This document shows, piece after piece, positions 6,011 to 13,405 of a DNA stretch of 14,328 nt (its first letter is position 1; each line of letters begins with the position of its first letter). The position numbers were made by a program, and so were the translations under genes. The notes below the pieces were generated by a model. The model was not told where the DNA came from. It searched no databases and was given only the letters and a program-made list of their open reading frames with translations. Source of the stretch: Syntrophorhabdus sp. Lineage in GTDB: Bacteria > Desulfobacterota > BSN033 > UBA1163. The stretch lies in contig DYHU01000066.1 of assembly GCA_020724025.1 (NCBI GenBank), positions 1-14,328 of the forward strand, read 5' to 3'.

Positions 6011-6834
6011 GCTTCTTTAGCCCGCTCCTGAATTTTTTCGTATTCATCCTGATAGACCGGAAGCTCCTTATCGACCAGCACGCCAATCACCATCTTATCC
6101 TTCAGTTCCTCCGGTTTCATCTTGGCCGCCTTCTCCACGGTGACGGCCTGGTCTCTCTGCTGTTCCATCATCTCGACCGCCGTTCCAAGACGGTTCTGTC
6201 TGCCGTACTGGGTATGGCAGTGAGAAATCACCTCCACCACTGAAAACCCCTTTTTCAGAAATGCCTTCTCCATCAAGCTGTCCAGGAGTCTGGCGTGGTA
6301 AACGGTCCCTCTGCCCACGAAGGCTGCCCCAGCCGTGACCGCCAGCTCAGAGATATTGAAGGATTGTTCGATATTGGAATAGGCAGTGGTTGTGGATCTC
6401 ATCCCGTACGGGGTGGTGGGAGAGTTCTGGCCGCCCGTCATCCCGTAGATATTGTTGTTCAGGATGAGGGTGGTGATATCGATGTTGCGCCGGGCCGCAT
6501 GGATAAAATGATTTCCGCCGATGGCCACCGCATCTCCATCGCCCATGATGACGATGACCTTCAGGCTGGGTTTGGCCAGTTTGATCCCTGTGGCAAAAGT
6601 GAGGGCCCGGCCGTGAGTGGTATGAAGGGTGTTGAAATCGACATAAACCGGAAGCCTTCCGGAACATCCGATGCCCGAGACCAGAACGATCTCGTCCTTT
6701 TCATATCCGATCCGGTCAATGGCCCGGATCAGGCCGCCCAGCATGATGCCGATCCCGCAGCCCGGGCACCAGACATTGGGAAACTTCTTGTCATGCCGAA
6801 GGTATTTGTGGATCAATTTGGTGATCTCCGACAT
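5998..6834 (-). CDS. korB: 2-oxoglutarate:ferredoxin oxidoreductase, beta subunit (TPP-binding)
   Basis: The beta subunit binds thiamine diphosphate and carries out decarboxylation of the 2-oxoacid. The 278 residues contain the TPP motif from GDGD to NNNIYGMTGGQ (roughly 118-156). Near the N-terminus, VWCPGCGIG holds cysteines typical of this subunit and probably ligating a [4Fe-4S] cluster. The TLHTTHGRALTFATGIKLA segment is typical of the 2-oxoglutarate branch. The ATG at 6832-6834 overlaps the korA TGA stop by one base (TGATG), and GGAGG lies 7 bases before it, so the genes are translationally coupled. The frame is open about 95 codons further upstream, but that stretch overlaps korA and is not conserved-looking. 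The last three codons come from the tandem repeat. Confidence 0.94.
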   Translation of the reverse strand: MSEITKLIHKYLRHDKKFPNVWCPGCGIGIMLGGLIRAIDRIGYEKDEIVLVSGIGCSGRLPVYVDFNTLHTTHGRALTFATGIKLAKPSLKVIVIMGDGDAVAIGGNHFIHAARRNIDITTLILNNNIYGMTGGQNSPTTPYGMRSTTTAYSNIEQSFNISELAVTAGAAFVGRGTVYHARLLDSLMEKAFLKKGFSVVEVISHCHTQYGRQNRLGTAVEMMEQQRDQAVTVEKAAKMKPEELKDKMVIGVLVDKELPVYQDEYEKIQERAKEAMGR

Positions 6835-8000
6835 CAGGATACCTCCGTGATCCGATTTAATATCTCTATGGGAGTGATGATCGTCCCGTCCACTTTGTTG
6901 AGGGTAACCACTCTGGCGGTTCCACGATTCACCCGTTTCACCTCCCGGGAAATCTGGCCCATATTCATCTCGGGAACGACCAGAACCTTCGAGGTTTGAA
7001 GAACCTTCTCCACGGCTGATCTCATAAAAGGCCAGATCGTGGTCAATTTGAGGAGCCCGACCTTCCAACCCTTCTCCCTGGCCTCGATCACCGCCCTCTT
7101 GGCAGAGCGAGCCACGCATCCATAGGCGACGATCGTAATCTCAGCATCTTCCGTCTGGAAAAATTCCGCCGTCTGAATTTCTGAGAAATGGGAGCTGATC
7201 TTGCGATGAAGCCTCGAAATAAAAGGGCCGATCTCATCCGGCCTCGAGGTGGGAAAACCCCGCACATCATGGGTCAGGCCCGTCACATGATAACGGTATC
7301 CCTCTCCGAAATTGGCCATGGGAGAGACGCCGCTGGGCGTATCTTCGTAGGGGATATACCATTCAGGGGGCATGGTGGGTTTGATCCGGTTAAAGATTTC
7401 GATCTTCTCCTCATCATCCAGCACCATCTTCTCCCGCATATGGCCGACCACTTCATCGATCAAAACGATGACAGGGGTTCGAAACTTTTCGGAAAGGTTA
7501 AAGGCGTGGATGGTTATGTCATAACATTCCCTGACCGTAGAGGCGGAAAGGACGATGATGGGATGATCGCCATGGGTTCCCCATCGTGCCTGCATCACAT
7601 CGCCCTGTGCCGGAAAGGTGGGAAGTCCCGTGCTGGGGCCTCCCCGCATCACATTGACGATGACACAGGGAACTTCGGCGATAATGGCCAGCCCCAGATT
7701 CTCCTGCATCAGTGAAAACCCAGGGCCGCTCGTTGCGGTCATGGACTTCACCCCTGCGAGGGAGGCGCCGATGACCGCACCGAGGCTTGCAATCTCATCC
7801 TCCATCTGGATGAAGGTTCCATCGGCCTGGGGCAATCGAACCGATAAGACCTCGGAGATCTCCGTGGCCGGAGTGATGGGATAGCCCGCAAAAAAACGGC
7901 AACCTGCCCGCAGAGATCCCTCCGCTACCGCTTCATTGCCCTGAAGCAACAATTCTTTCCGGTGAGATTTCTTCTTCTCCCGCTGGTTCTGTCTCTTCAC
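6834..8000 (-). CDS. korA: 2-oxoglutarate:ferredoxin oxidoreductase, alpha subunit
   Basis: The alpha subunit works with beta at the active site and contributes to CoA and substrate binding. About 388 residues, close to the usual 370-385. Family segments include LLLQGNEAVAEGSLRAGCRF, GYPITPATE (39-47), QMEDEIASLGAVIGASLAG and the TSGPGFSLMQE run. RGGPSTGLPTFPAQGD follows. The start is uncertain. GTG at 8000 has GAGG 6 bases upstream but lies 68 bases inside korD and adds a charged head. TTG codons at 7952 and 7949 are closer to where homologues usually begin but have only a weak site. I keep GTG. The stop overlaps the korB start. Order delta-alpha-beta-gamma matches KorDABC operons of anaerobes. 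Confidence 0.92.
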   Translation of the reverse strand: MKRQNQREKKKSHRKELLLQGNEAVAEGSLRAGCRFFAGYPITPATEISEVLSVRLPQADGTFIQMEDEIASLGAVIGASLAGVKSMTATSGPGFSLMQENLGLAIIAEVPCVIVNVMRGGPSTGLPTFPAQGDVMQARWGTHGDHPIIVLSASTVRECYDITIHAFNLSEKFRTPVIVLIDEVVGHMREKMVLDDEEKIEIFNRIKPTMPPEWYIPYEDTPSGVSPMANFGEGYRYHVTGLTHDVRGFPTSRPDEIGPFISRLHRKISSHFSEIQTAEFFQTEDAEITIVAYGCVARSAKRAVIEAREKGWKVGLLKLTTIWPFMRSAVEKVLQTSKVLVVPEMNMGQISREVKRVNRGTARVVTLNKVDGTIITPIEILNRITEVS

Positions 8001-8244
8001 CTTTGACCTCGGCTCTCTTCTTCTCTTTCACTTTTGTTTCCACGGTGATGGCAAAATCGGGGCACCGGACCTCGCACCATCCGCAATTGATACATTTCTC
8101 AATATCCTTCACATAGGGATAGCCTGCTTCATCTTTGGCCAGGACTCCCGTGGGACAGAAGGCAATACAGATCCCGCAGGCCTTGCACCAGGCCTTAAAG
8201 ATATCGATCCTTGGTGGTTCCTTCATCTTCTTAGGTTCTGCCAT
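7933..8244 (-). CDS. korD: 2-oxoglutarate:ferredoxin oxidoreductase, delta subunit (2[4Fe-4S] ferredoxin-like)
   Basis: This small iron-sulfur subunit moves electrons from the catalytic subunits to soluble ferredoxin. The 103 residues have two complete CxxCxxCxxxCP motifs, at Cys20/23/26/30 and Cys51/54/57/61, so two [4Fe-4S] clusters are predicted. After residue 70 comes a charged Lys/Glu tail that is coded by the region overlapping the start of korA. The ATG at 8242-8244 follows AGAGGGG by a few bases. The frame extends 41 codons upstream into the end of icd, but that part is unrelated to ferredoxins and I reject it. A good promoter lies upstream at the icd stop codon, so korDABC may be transcribed apart from icd. 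Confidence 0.93.
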   Translation of the reverse strand: MAEPKKMKEPPRIDIFKAWCKACGICIAFCPTGVLAKDEAGYPYVKDIEKCINCGWCEVRCPDFAITVETKVKEKKRAEVKGEETEPAGEEEISPERIVASGQ

Positions 8245-8261
8245 GATCCCCTCTGATGATC

Positions 8262-8277
8262 GACAGAGTCCTCTGTC
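8262..8277. promoter_or_regulatory. small palindrome in the korD leader
   Basis: GACAGAG (8262-8268) and CTCTGTC (8271-8277) form a perfect 7-bp inverted repeat with a 2-base centre, or a 6-bp stem with a 4-base loop. It lies 17 bases before the korD ATG and just upstream of its ribosome site. It could be a repressor site or an RNA hairpin affecting translation. No regulator is encoded nearby. Confidence 0.35.
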
Positions 8278-8312
8278 TAATTCTTCGTTGTCGTTGTGAA
8301 TATTCCTAACAT

Positions 8313-8342
8313 AATTTAAACTGAATTGAAAAGGGTTGTCAA
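8313..8342 (-). promoter_or_regulatory. candidate promoter for korDABC overlapping the icd stop
   Basis: On the minus strand, a perfect TTGACA (8342-8337) overlaps the icd TGA stop codon, and TAAATT (8318-8313) follows after 18 bases. Transcription would begin near 8306 and give a leader of about 60 bases before korD. The -35 is consensus; the -10 is moderate. Confidence 0.4.
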
Positions 8343-9547
8343 AGGTTTTCGATAAGGGCGGTGGCAAACTCAGAGCACTTCACCTTCCTGACCTTCTTCA
8401 TCTGGCGGGCTAGATCGTAGGTGACAATCTTTTGGGAGATGGTCTTCTCCAGAGCTTTCGTAATGGCCTCTGCCGCCTCACTCCAATCCAGATAATCAAA
8501 CATCATGGCTCCGGAGAGGATCAAAGAAGAAGGATTGATCACATCCTGATCCGCATATTTGGGCGCGCTTCCATGGGTCGCCTCAAAGACCGCTGCCCGG
8601 TCTCCGATATTGGCTCCGGGCGCCATGCCCATGCCTCCCACCTGGGCGGCCAATGCATCGGACATGTAGTCTCCGTTGAGGTTGGGCATGGCCAGAACAT
8701 CATACTCCTCAGGCCTCAACAGGACCTGCTGAAACATCGCATCTGCAATCCGGTCTTTGAGAACAATCTTCCCAGAGGGAACCTGACCTTCTCCCAGGTC
8801 GTTCTCGAATACCATTCGGTCCCCGAACTCCTCTTTTGCCAACTCATAACCCCAGTCCCGGAAGGCCCCCTCTGTGAATTTCATGATGTTCCCTTTATGG
8901 ACCAGTGTGACACTTCTTCGCCCATGAGAGAGGGCGTACTGAATTGCCATCCGGACGAGTCGTTTCGACCCGAAACGGCTGATCGGTTTAATCCCGATTC
9001 CTGAATCCTCACGAATCTTCTTCCCCATCTCCTTTTCAAGGAACTCCCTCAACCTTAAAGCTTCCTCCGACCCTTCCTTCCACTCGATCCCCGAATAGAC
9101 ATCCTCAATGTTCTCCCGGAAGACGACCATATCCACCTTTTCAGGATGTTTGAGGGGACTTGGAGCTCCGGGAATATGTCTCACCGGCCGGATGCAGGCA
9201 TAGAGGTCAAGCTTCTGCCTCAACAGGACATTGATGCTTCGAATCCCTTCGCCTACTGGCGTTGTCAATGGACCTTTGATGCCGATCTTATATTCCCAGA
9301 TGGCTTCGATCGTCTCATCCGGAGCCCACTCCTTTGTCAGTCCAAACGCCTTCTCTCCGGCATAGACCTCCAGCCAGTGAATCCTTCTCTTTCCTCCATA
9401 ACACTTCTCCACTGCGGCATCAAAGACGCGAACCGACGCCCTCCAGATATCCGGCCCCACCCCATCCCCTTCGATGTAGGGAATAACCGGCTGGTCCGGC
9501 ACGTTGATTTTCCCCTCAGAATTGAACTGAATCTTTTCTCCGGTCAT
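8339..9547 (-). CDS. icd: isocitrate dehydrogenase, NADP-dependent
   Basis: It oxidatively decarboxylates isocitrate to 2-oxoglutarate, the substrate of the KorDABC enzyme encoded just downstream. The 402 residues align by motif with E. coli Icd with a constant offset near the C-terminus. [11 protein letters not shown] (101-111) carries Ser104, equivalent to the phosphorylated Ser113. [16 protein letters not shown] holds the substrate Arg143 and Tyr151. [12 protein letters not shown] holds Lys218. Metal ligands are Asp293 and Asp297 in [14 protein letters not shown]. The cofactor residues Lys330, Tyr331, Tyr377 and Arg381 match those giving NADP preference, so I call it NADP-dependent. The ATG at 9545-9547 follows GGGGAGG by 3-4 bases. 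No AceK kinase is in the window. It starts 48 bases after the PIN toxin gene. Confidence 0.96.
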   Translation of the reverse strand: MTGEKIQFNSEGKINVPDQPVIPYIEGDGVGPDIWRASVRVFDAAVEKCYGGKRRIHWLEVYAGEKAFGLTKEWAPDETIEAIWEYKIGIKGPLTTPVGEGIRSINVLLRQKLDLYACIRPVRHIPGAPSPLKHPEKVDMVVFRENIEDVYSGIEWKEGSEEALRLREFLEKEMGKKIREDSGIGIKPISRFGSKRLVRMAIQYALSHGRRSVTLVHKGNIMKFTEGAFRDWGYELAKEEFGDRMVFENDLGEGQVPSGKIVLKDRIADAMFQQVLLRPEEYDVLAMPNLNGDYMSDALAAQVGGMGMAPGANIGDRAAVFEATHGSAPKYADQDVINPSSLILSGAMMFDYLDWSEAAEAITKALEKTISQKIVTYDLARQMKKVRKVKCSEFATALIENL

Positions 9548-9595
9548 TTTCCTCCCCGCTATTTATTTTCTATCTTCTTTATCGCTTAACCCAAC

Positions 9596-10021
9596 CTATT
9601 TAATAATTAATTTAGTCATGAAATTCAAAAATTCACTAGGAGTAACAATATGGGTATGGTGGAATTCTTTAACAGGAAAGTGGTGGATATTGCCAGCGAT
9701 GAGAAAATCAGCTTTCGCTTCTAAGGCACATTCTAAAAAAGTATTGTCGGCTGGTTCTTTTGCAACGTCATTAATTGAAATTTTAGGTGCAACCCATAAA
9801 GCACGTTTTGTAAATATAGAAAGAAGTTCTTTTACTCTCGCCTCGTCCAGGCGCTTGAATTTATCTCGCGCCAAAACCTCTTCATATTCAGTAAATATTT
9901 CTTTGCTCAAACAAACCATACAGTCGCCTTGGATGAAAAGAGAGAGAATTAAAGCTGGGTTGCTCTGGGGTTTGAGGAGTGCTGAAACGACGACGTTGGT
10001 GTCAGCAACAATTCGGAGCAT
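9596..10021 (-). CDS. PIN-domain toxin (putative ribonuclease, COG1569 type)
   Basis: A 141-residue PIN domain protein, the toxin of a type II toxin-antitoxin pair, expected to cut RNA using a metal held by acidic residues. The N-terminal VADTNVVVSALL gives Asp7. EIFTEYEEVL gives the middle acidic group (Glu45-Glu48). EPADNTFLECALEAKADFLIAGN gives Asp92, Glu97 and Asp105. The ending GNIHHFP replaces the SGD seen in VapC proteins and is typical of the COG1569 subgroup. The ATG at 10019-10021 lies 11 bases after the antitoxin stop and has no Shine-Dalgarno, so its translation probably depends on the antitoxin gene. AT content is higher than in neighbours such as icd, consistent with acquisition by transfer. 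Confidence 0.88.
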   Translation of the reverse strand: MLRIVADTNVVVSALLKPQSNPALILSLFIQGDCMVCLSKEIFTEYEEVLARDKFKRLDEARVKELLSIFTKRALWVAPKISINDVAKEPADNTFLECALEAKADFLIAGNIHHFPVKEFHHTHIVTPSEFLNFMTKLIIK

Positions 10022-10032
10022 ATAGGCAACGA

Positions 10033-10323
10033 CTATTTTTTGGATTTAGATCGGCGACAAGCAGCAATTTCAGCATCAATCTCTTCATCACTCAGCTTAT
10101 CCAGTCCAGCTTTTTTAGCACTGAGCTGAATGGTGGTTAATATCTCCGGCTGTTTAATGATGTTTCTCAAATAGTCCTCCACGCCTAAAATTACTACCTT
10201 GGGTTTACCCCGCCGACTAACTAAAAAACGCTTCTTTCCTTTTTCTGCCTCCTCCATAAGTTCCCCAAAGCGAGTTCGAGCAGAAAAAGCATCAATAAGT
10301 TTGGTCACAGATTTCGTCTGCAT
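10033..10323 (-). CDS. Phd/YefM-family antitoxin
   Basis: A 96-residue antitoxin that is expected to bind and block the PIN toxin encoded directly downstream, and to repress the shared promoter. The N-terminal half matches the Phd/YefM fold: SARTRFGELMEEAEKGKKRF, then VSRRGKPKVVILGVEDYL. The C-terminal half, about residues 55-96, is charged and ends RRSKSKK; it would be the toxin-wrapping tail. The ATG at 10321-10323 has GGAGG 6 bases upstream. Pairing of a Phd/YefM antitoxin with a COG1569 PIN toxin is a known arrangement. A promoter and a candidate operator precede it. Confidence 0.85.
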   Translation of the reverse strand: MQTKSVTKLIDAFSARTRFGELMEEAEKGKKRFLVSRRGKPKVVILGVEDYLRNIIKQPEILTTIQLSAKKAGLDKLSDEEIDAEIAACRRSKSKK

Positions 10324-10352
10324 ATTGATCCTCCAAAATGAACTAATGAGAG

Positions 10353-10373
10353 TTAAATGTTGAGTCTATTTAA
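10353..10373. promoter_or_regulatory. candidate operator of the toxin-antitoxin operon
   Basis: TTAAAT (10353-10358) and ATTTAA (10368-10373) form an inverted repeat with a 9-base spacer. It touches the last base of the -10 box and covers the expected transcription start of the antitoxin gene. Phd/YefM proteins repress their own operons by binding such palindromes near the promoter. The assignment is by position only. Confidence 0.35.
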
Positions 10374-10401
10374 GGATAGCAGAAGGGATTTTATTAGTCA
10401 A
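10373..10401 (-). promoter_or_regulatory. sigma-70-type promoter for the toxin-antitoxin operon
   Basis: On the minus strand, TTGACT (10401-10396) and TATCCT (10378-10373) are separated by exactly 17 bases. Transcription would begin near 10366, about 43 bases before the antitoxin ATG. It lies in the 105-base spacer after the ketoacyl synthase gene, in which I see no terminator. Confidence 0.55.
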
Positions 10402-10428
10402 CGTAGTGTGAAAAGGAAATACTCACCC

Positions 10429-11634
10429 TCAATATCTCCCAAAGACCAGGGAAGTACAATTTCCTCCGAAGGCAAAGGAGTTGGAGAGCACAACATCCAC
10501 TTTCATCTCACGGGCTTTCTCCGGGACATAATCGAGATCACAATCTTCATCACCTTCCTGGTGATAAACGGTGGGAGGAATGAAATTGTTAACGATGGAG
10601 AGAACCGATGCCACTGCCTCGATGGCGCCTGCCGATCCCAGGCAATGTCCCACCATAGACTTGATGGAACTGATAGGAATGGCATAGGCTCTTTCTCCAA
10701 ATGCCTTTTTAATGGCAAGGGTCTCAACTTTATCGTTCAGTGGCGTTCCGGTTCCATGGGCATTGATATGATCGATCCGGTCAGGAGTCAGGCCACCCTC
10801 TTTCAGGGCTTCCCCCATAATTCGGGCCTCCACCATTCCGGAGGGTTCCGGGGCGGTAATATGATGAGCCTCTCCCCCTATTCCATATCCCAGGAATTCA
10901 GCATAGATTCTTGCCCCTCTTTTCGTCGCCTCATCAAGGTTTTCCAGAATTAAGATGGCCGCTCCTTCGCCCAGGGACATGCCGGCTCTTTTCCGATCGA
11001 AAGGCTTGCAGGGGGAGGGATCCATCGCCTTAAGGGAATTGAACCCGCCAAAGGTGAGCTCACTCAGGGCATCGCTCCCTCCGCAGAGGACCGCCTTACA
11101 GCGCCCTTCTCGGATGAGATCAGCCCCATAGCCGATGGAAGTGGCAGAAGAACTGCAGGCCGTTGTAATCGTCAGCTTAGGACCTGAGAATCCAAACCGT
11201 TCTGCAATCCGGCTGGTTGTAAAACTTGGAATAAACGGAAGGATGTAAGAAGGGCTCGATTTTCCTTTGAGAAGAATTTCCCGGTGATAGGCTTCCGCCT
11301 CAAACATTCCCCCTGCGCCCGCACCGAGGCAGACGCCTATTTCTTCAGGTGAGTAGCAATGGATTCCGGATTCCTTAACTGCCTCCTCCGCAGAAAAGAG
11401 ACCCAGTTGATCCGTCCTTGAAAGTCTTCTTAGATCCTTCTTCTCAAAATATTTCTCTCCTTGATAATCCCTGATTTCAGCTCCGATCTTGGAGGGATAC
11501 TTAGAAGTATCAAAGAGACTGATCGGACCAATGCCTGAACGGCCCTCTTTGAGCGATCGGGCAAACTCATCCACACACTTCCCAATGGAGCAGAAAATCC
11601 CTAATCCTGTGATGGCAATCCGTCTTAATTTCAC
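10429..11634 (-). CDS. beta-ketoacyl-ACP synthase, FabF family
   Basis: A condensing enzyme that extends an acyl chain by two carbons using malonyl-ACP. The 401 residues have the full catalytic set: nucleophile Cys160 in TTACSSSATS, His293 in NAHGTGTPLND, Lys325 and His330 in SIKSMVGHCLGSAG, and the FAFGGN motif near the end. Whether it is the housekeeping FabF or a specialised synthase for another lipid or polyketide is unclear; I lean to specialised because no acyl carrier protein gene is next to it, and I leave the symbol empty. The start is GTG at 11632-11634, directly after an in-frame TAA two codons upstream, without a spaced Shine-Dalgarno. FabG lies 1.85 kb away on the same strand, beyond an inverted truncated gene. 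Confidence 0.92.
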   Translation of the reverse strand: MKLRRIAITGLGIFCSIGKCVDEFARSLKEGRSGIGPISLFDTSKYPSKIGAEIRDYQGEKYFEKKDLRRLSRTDQLGLFSAEEAVKESGIHCYSPEEIGVCLGAGAGGMFEAEAYHREILLKGKSSPSYILPFIPSFTTSRIAERFGFSGPKLTITTACSSSATSIGYGADLIREGRCKAVLCGGSDALSELTFGGFNSLKAMDPSPCKPFDRKRAGMSLGEGAAILILENLDEATKRGARIYAEFLGYGIGGEAHHITAPEPSGMVEARIMGEALKEGGLTPDRIDHINAHGTGTPLNDKVETLAIKKAFGERAYAIPISSIKSMVGHCLGSAGAIEAVASVLSIVNNFIPPTVYHQEGDEDCDLDYVPEKAREMKVDVVLSNSFAFGGNCTSLVFGRY

Positions 11635-11640
11635 CCTTTA

Positions 11641-11670
11641 TGTATATCATTTTCGAGCAGAAAGTCGCAA
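11641..11670 (-). promoter_or_regulatory. possible promoter directly before the ketoacyl synthase start
   Basis: On the minus strand TTGCGA (11670-11665) and TATACA (11646-11641) are 18 bases apart. The expected start of transcription falls at or next to the GTG start codon, which would give a leaderless message. The lack of a proper Shine-Dalgarno fits this, but the -35 is weak. Confidence 0.3.
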
Positions 11671-11709
11671 CAAAGAACCAGACTAATTCAATGTCCCTAA
11701 CCGAAATGG

Positions 11710-13296
11710 GTGACGGAAAAGGTGAGTGGCAAGGCTGTGTTTGGTCTGGATGTCACCATGAAGGATTTACATTATGCCGTGATCGCAAGGCCTCCCGCCT
11801 ATGGGGCCAAAGCCCTCTCATTCGATCAGAAGGCCGCCGAACAGATCAAAGGGGTGGAAAAAGTGGTTCAAATCCCACAGGGGATTGCGGTCTGTGCAAA
11901 ATCGATCGAAGACGCCTTGAAAGGAAGGGATGCTCTCAAAGTGAACTGGGACAAGGGAGTCCTTCCTGAGATGAACAATGAGTATATTGAGAAGTCCATG
12001 CTCGAAGACCTGAACAGGCCAGCCGTAAAGGTTCTTGCCACAGGAGATGTGAAGAAGGCCATTGAAGAAGCCGCCAAAAAGATAGAAGCCACCTATTTCG
12101 TGCCTTTTGTGGCCCATGCGACCATGGAACCGATGAACTGTACGGCTCATGTGCGTGATGGCCAGTGCGATGTGTGGGTGCCGACTCAGACCCAGACAGG
12201 CGCCCTGATGGTCGCTTCGAAAGTGTCAGGATTACCTCCGGAAAAAATCAATGTGCATACCACCTTTCTTGGATGCGGCCTGGGTAGAAGGGCTCGGCCG
12301 GATTTTGTGGCTGAAGCAGTGGCCATTTCAAAGGCGTCTGGGAAACCGGTCAAACTCATGTGGACAAGAGAAGAAAACATCAAGTACGATGCTTTCCGTG
12401 CCGCCATGTCCCACCGGATTGAAGCCGGCCTCGACAGCCAGGGCCAGTTGACAGGATGGTCTCACAAGGCGGTTGCTCCCTCCATTTTGAAAGACATCAA
12501 TCCCGCTGCCATCAAAGACGGGGTTGATTTTTATTGTCTGTGGGGCCTTGCTGATGCCCCAGGTTCCACGATGTGGAATAACAGGATACAGTATGAAATA
12601 CCGAACCTCAATATAGAGTTCCTCATCTCCAATCTGCCCATTCCCGTGGCCCCATGGCGTTCGGTCCAGAATGGTCCTAATGCCTTTGTCATTGAATCCT
12701 TCATCGATGAGCTGGCCCATGCAGCAGGAAAGGATCCTCTCGAGTTTCGCCTACAGAATTTGAAGAATAACAAACGGGCTTCTCGCGTGCTTCAGGCGGT
12801 TGCGGAAAAGGCAGGATGGGGCAAACCTGTTCCAAAGGGCCAAGGCCGGGGCATTGCACAGCACGCATGCTTCGGAACCTGGGCTGCACAGGTGGTGGAT
12901 CTTTCCGTAGACGACAAAACGGGCAAGATCAAGGTCCATAAGGTCGTGGCCGCCGTGGATTGCGGACCAGTGATCAATCCTGGACCACTTGTGGAGCAAA
13001 TAGAGGGGGGAATCATCCTCGCTCTCAGCACTGCCCTCAAGGAAGAAGTGAAGTTTGCTAATGGCGGGGTCGCCACGTCAAATTTCAGCGATTATCCCAT
13101 CATCCGGATGAGTGAAGTGCCTGAGATCGAGGTTCACATGGTTAAAAGCACTGATAAGATCGGCGGAATCGGGGAGCTCGGGGTTCCACCCCTGGCGCCG
13201 GCTGTGGCGAACGCCTTCTTCAATGCGACCGGTGTCCGGGTCAGGCGTCTTCCCCTCAACCCCAAGACGGTTCTGGAGGCTTTGAAAAAAACCTGA
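11710..13296 (+). CDS. N-terminally truncated molybdenum hydroxylase large subunit (IorB-like)
   Basis: A 528-residue remnant of a xanthine dehydrogenase/aldehyde oxidase family molybdopterin subunit, closest in pattern to isoquinoline 1-oxidoreductase beta (IorB). It begins at the TEKVSGKAVFGLDV segment, which in full proteins of about 700-770 residues follows some 200 residues including a Tat signal and a first cofactor domain with a MGQG-type motif; these are absent. Present are HATMEPMNCTAHV (136-148), APWRSVQNGPNAFVIESF (314-331) and the catalytic Glu489 in GGIGELGVPPLAPAVANA. The usual GGGFGRR loop reads GCGLGRR (188-194). GTG at 11710 follows an in-frame stop 12 bases upstream and has no Shine-Dalgarno. 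No [2Fe-2S] or cytochrome partner is nearby. Probably a relic, though the frame is intact. Confidence 0.8.
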   Translation: MTEKVSGKAVFGLDVTMKDLHYAVIARPPAYGAKALSFDQKAAEQIKGVEKVVQIPQGIAVCAKSIEDALKGRDALKVNWDKGVLPEMNNEYIEKSMLEDLNRPAVKVLATGDVKKAIEEAAKKIEATYFVPFVAHATMEPMNCTAHVRDGQCDVWVPTQTQTGALMVASKVSGLPPEKINVHTTFLGCGLGRRARPDFVAEAVAISKASGKPVKLMWTREENIKYDAFRAAMSHRIEAGLDSQGQLTGWSHKAVAPSILKDINPAAIKDGVDFYCLWGLADAPGSTMWNNRIQYEIPNLNIEFLISNLPIPVAPWRSVQNGPNAFVIESFIDELAHAAGKDPLEFRLQNLKNNKRASRVLQAVAEKAGWGKPVPKGQGRGIAQHACFGTWAAQVVDLSVDDKTGKIKVHKVVAAVDCGPVINPGPLVEQIEGGIILALSTALKEEVKFANGGVATSNFSDYPIIRMSEVPEIEVHMVKSTDKIGGIGELGVPPLAPAVANAFFNATGVRVRRLPLNPKTVLEALKKT

Positions 13297-13331
13297 AAAT
13301 ATTAGATAGTGTTGGATAAGGAAGATGTTAC

Positions 13332-13372
13332 GGGGTGATACCCGCCAACAAGCCGGCATCACCCCTTTTTTT
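13332..13372 (+). terminator. rho-independent terminator after the molybdenum hydroxylase remnant
   Basis: GGGGTGAT (13332-13339) pairs perfectly with ATCACCCC (13358-13365) and is followed at once by seven T (13366-13372). The loop holds a further short GCC/GGC pairing. It lies 35 bases after the stop codon in the correct orientation. Confidence 0.8.
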
Positions 13373-13405
13373 AAACCCACATTCCCTGCCTATAAGGAAA
13401 TTAGG

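Noticed and set aside
6835..7119. A 95-codon upstream extension of korB in the same frame
   Set aside because: It lies within korA, has a low-complexity Gly/Arg/Asp composition, and the ATG at 6834 has a good ribosome site and the TGATG overlap.
8245..8367. A 41-codon upstream extension of korD
   Set aside because: It runs into the end of icd, does not look like a ferredoxin, and the ATG at 8244 has its own ribosome site.
9548..9595. A promoter for icd in the 48-base spacer
   Set aside because: TTGGGT and TAGAAA at roughly the right spacing are too weak to report; read-through from the toxin-antitoxin operon is equally likely.
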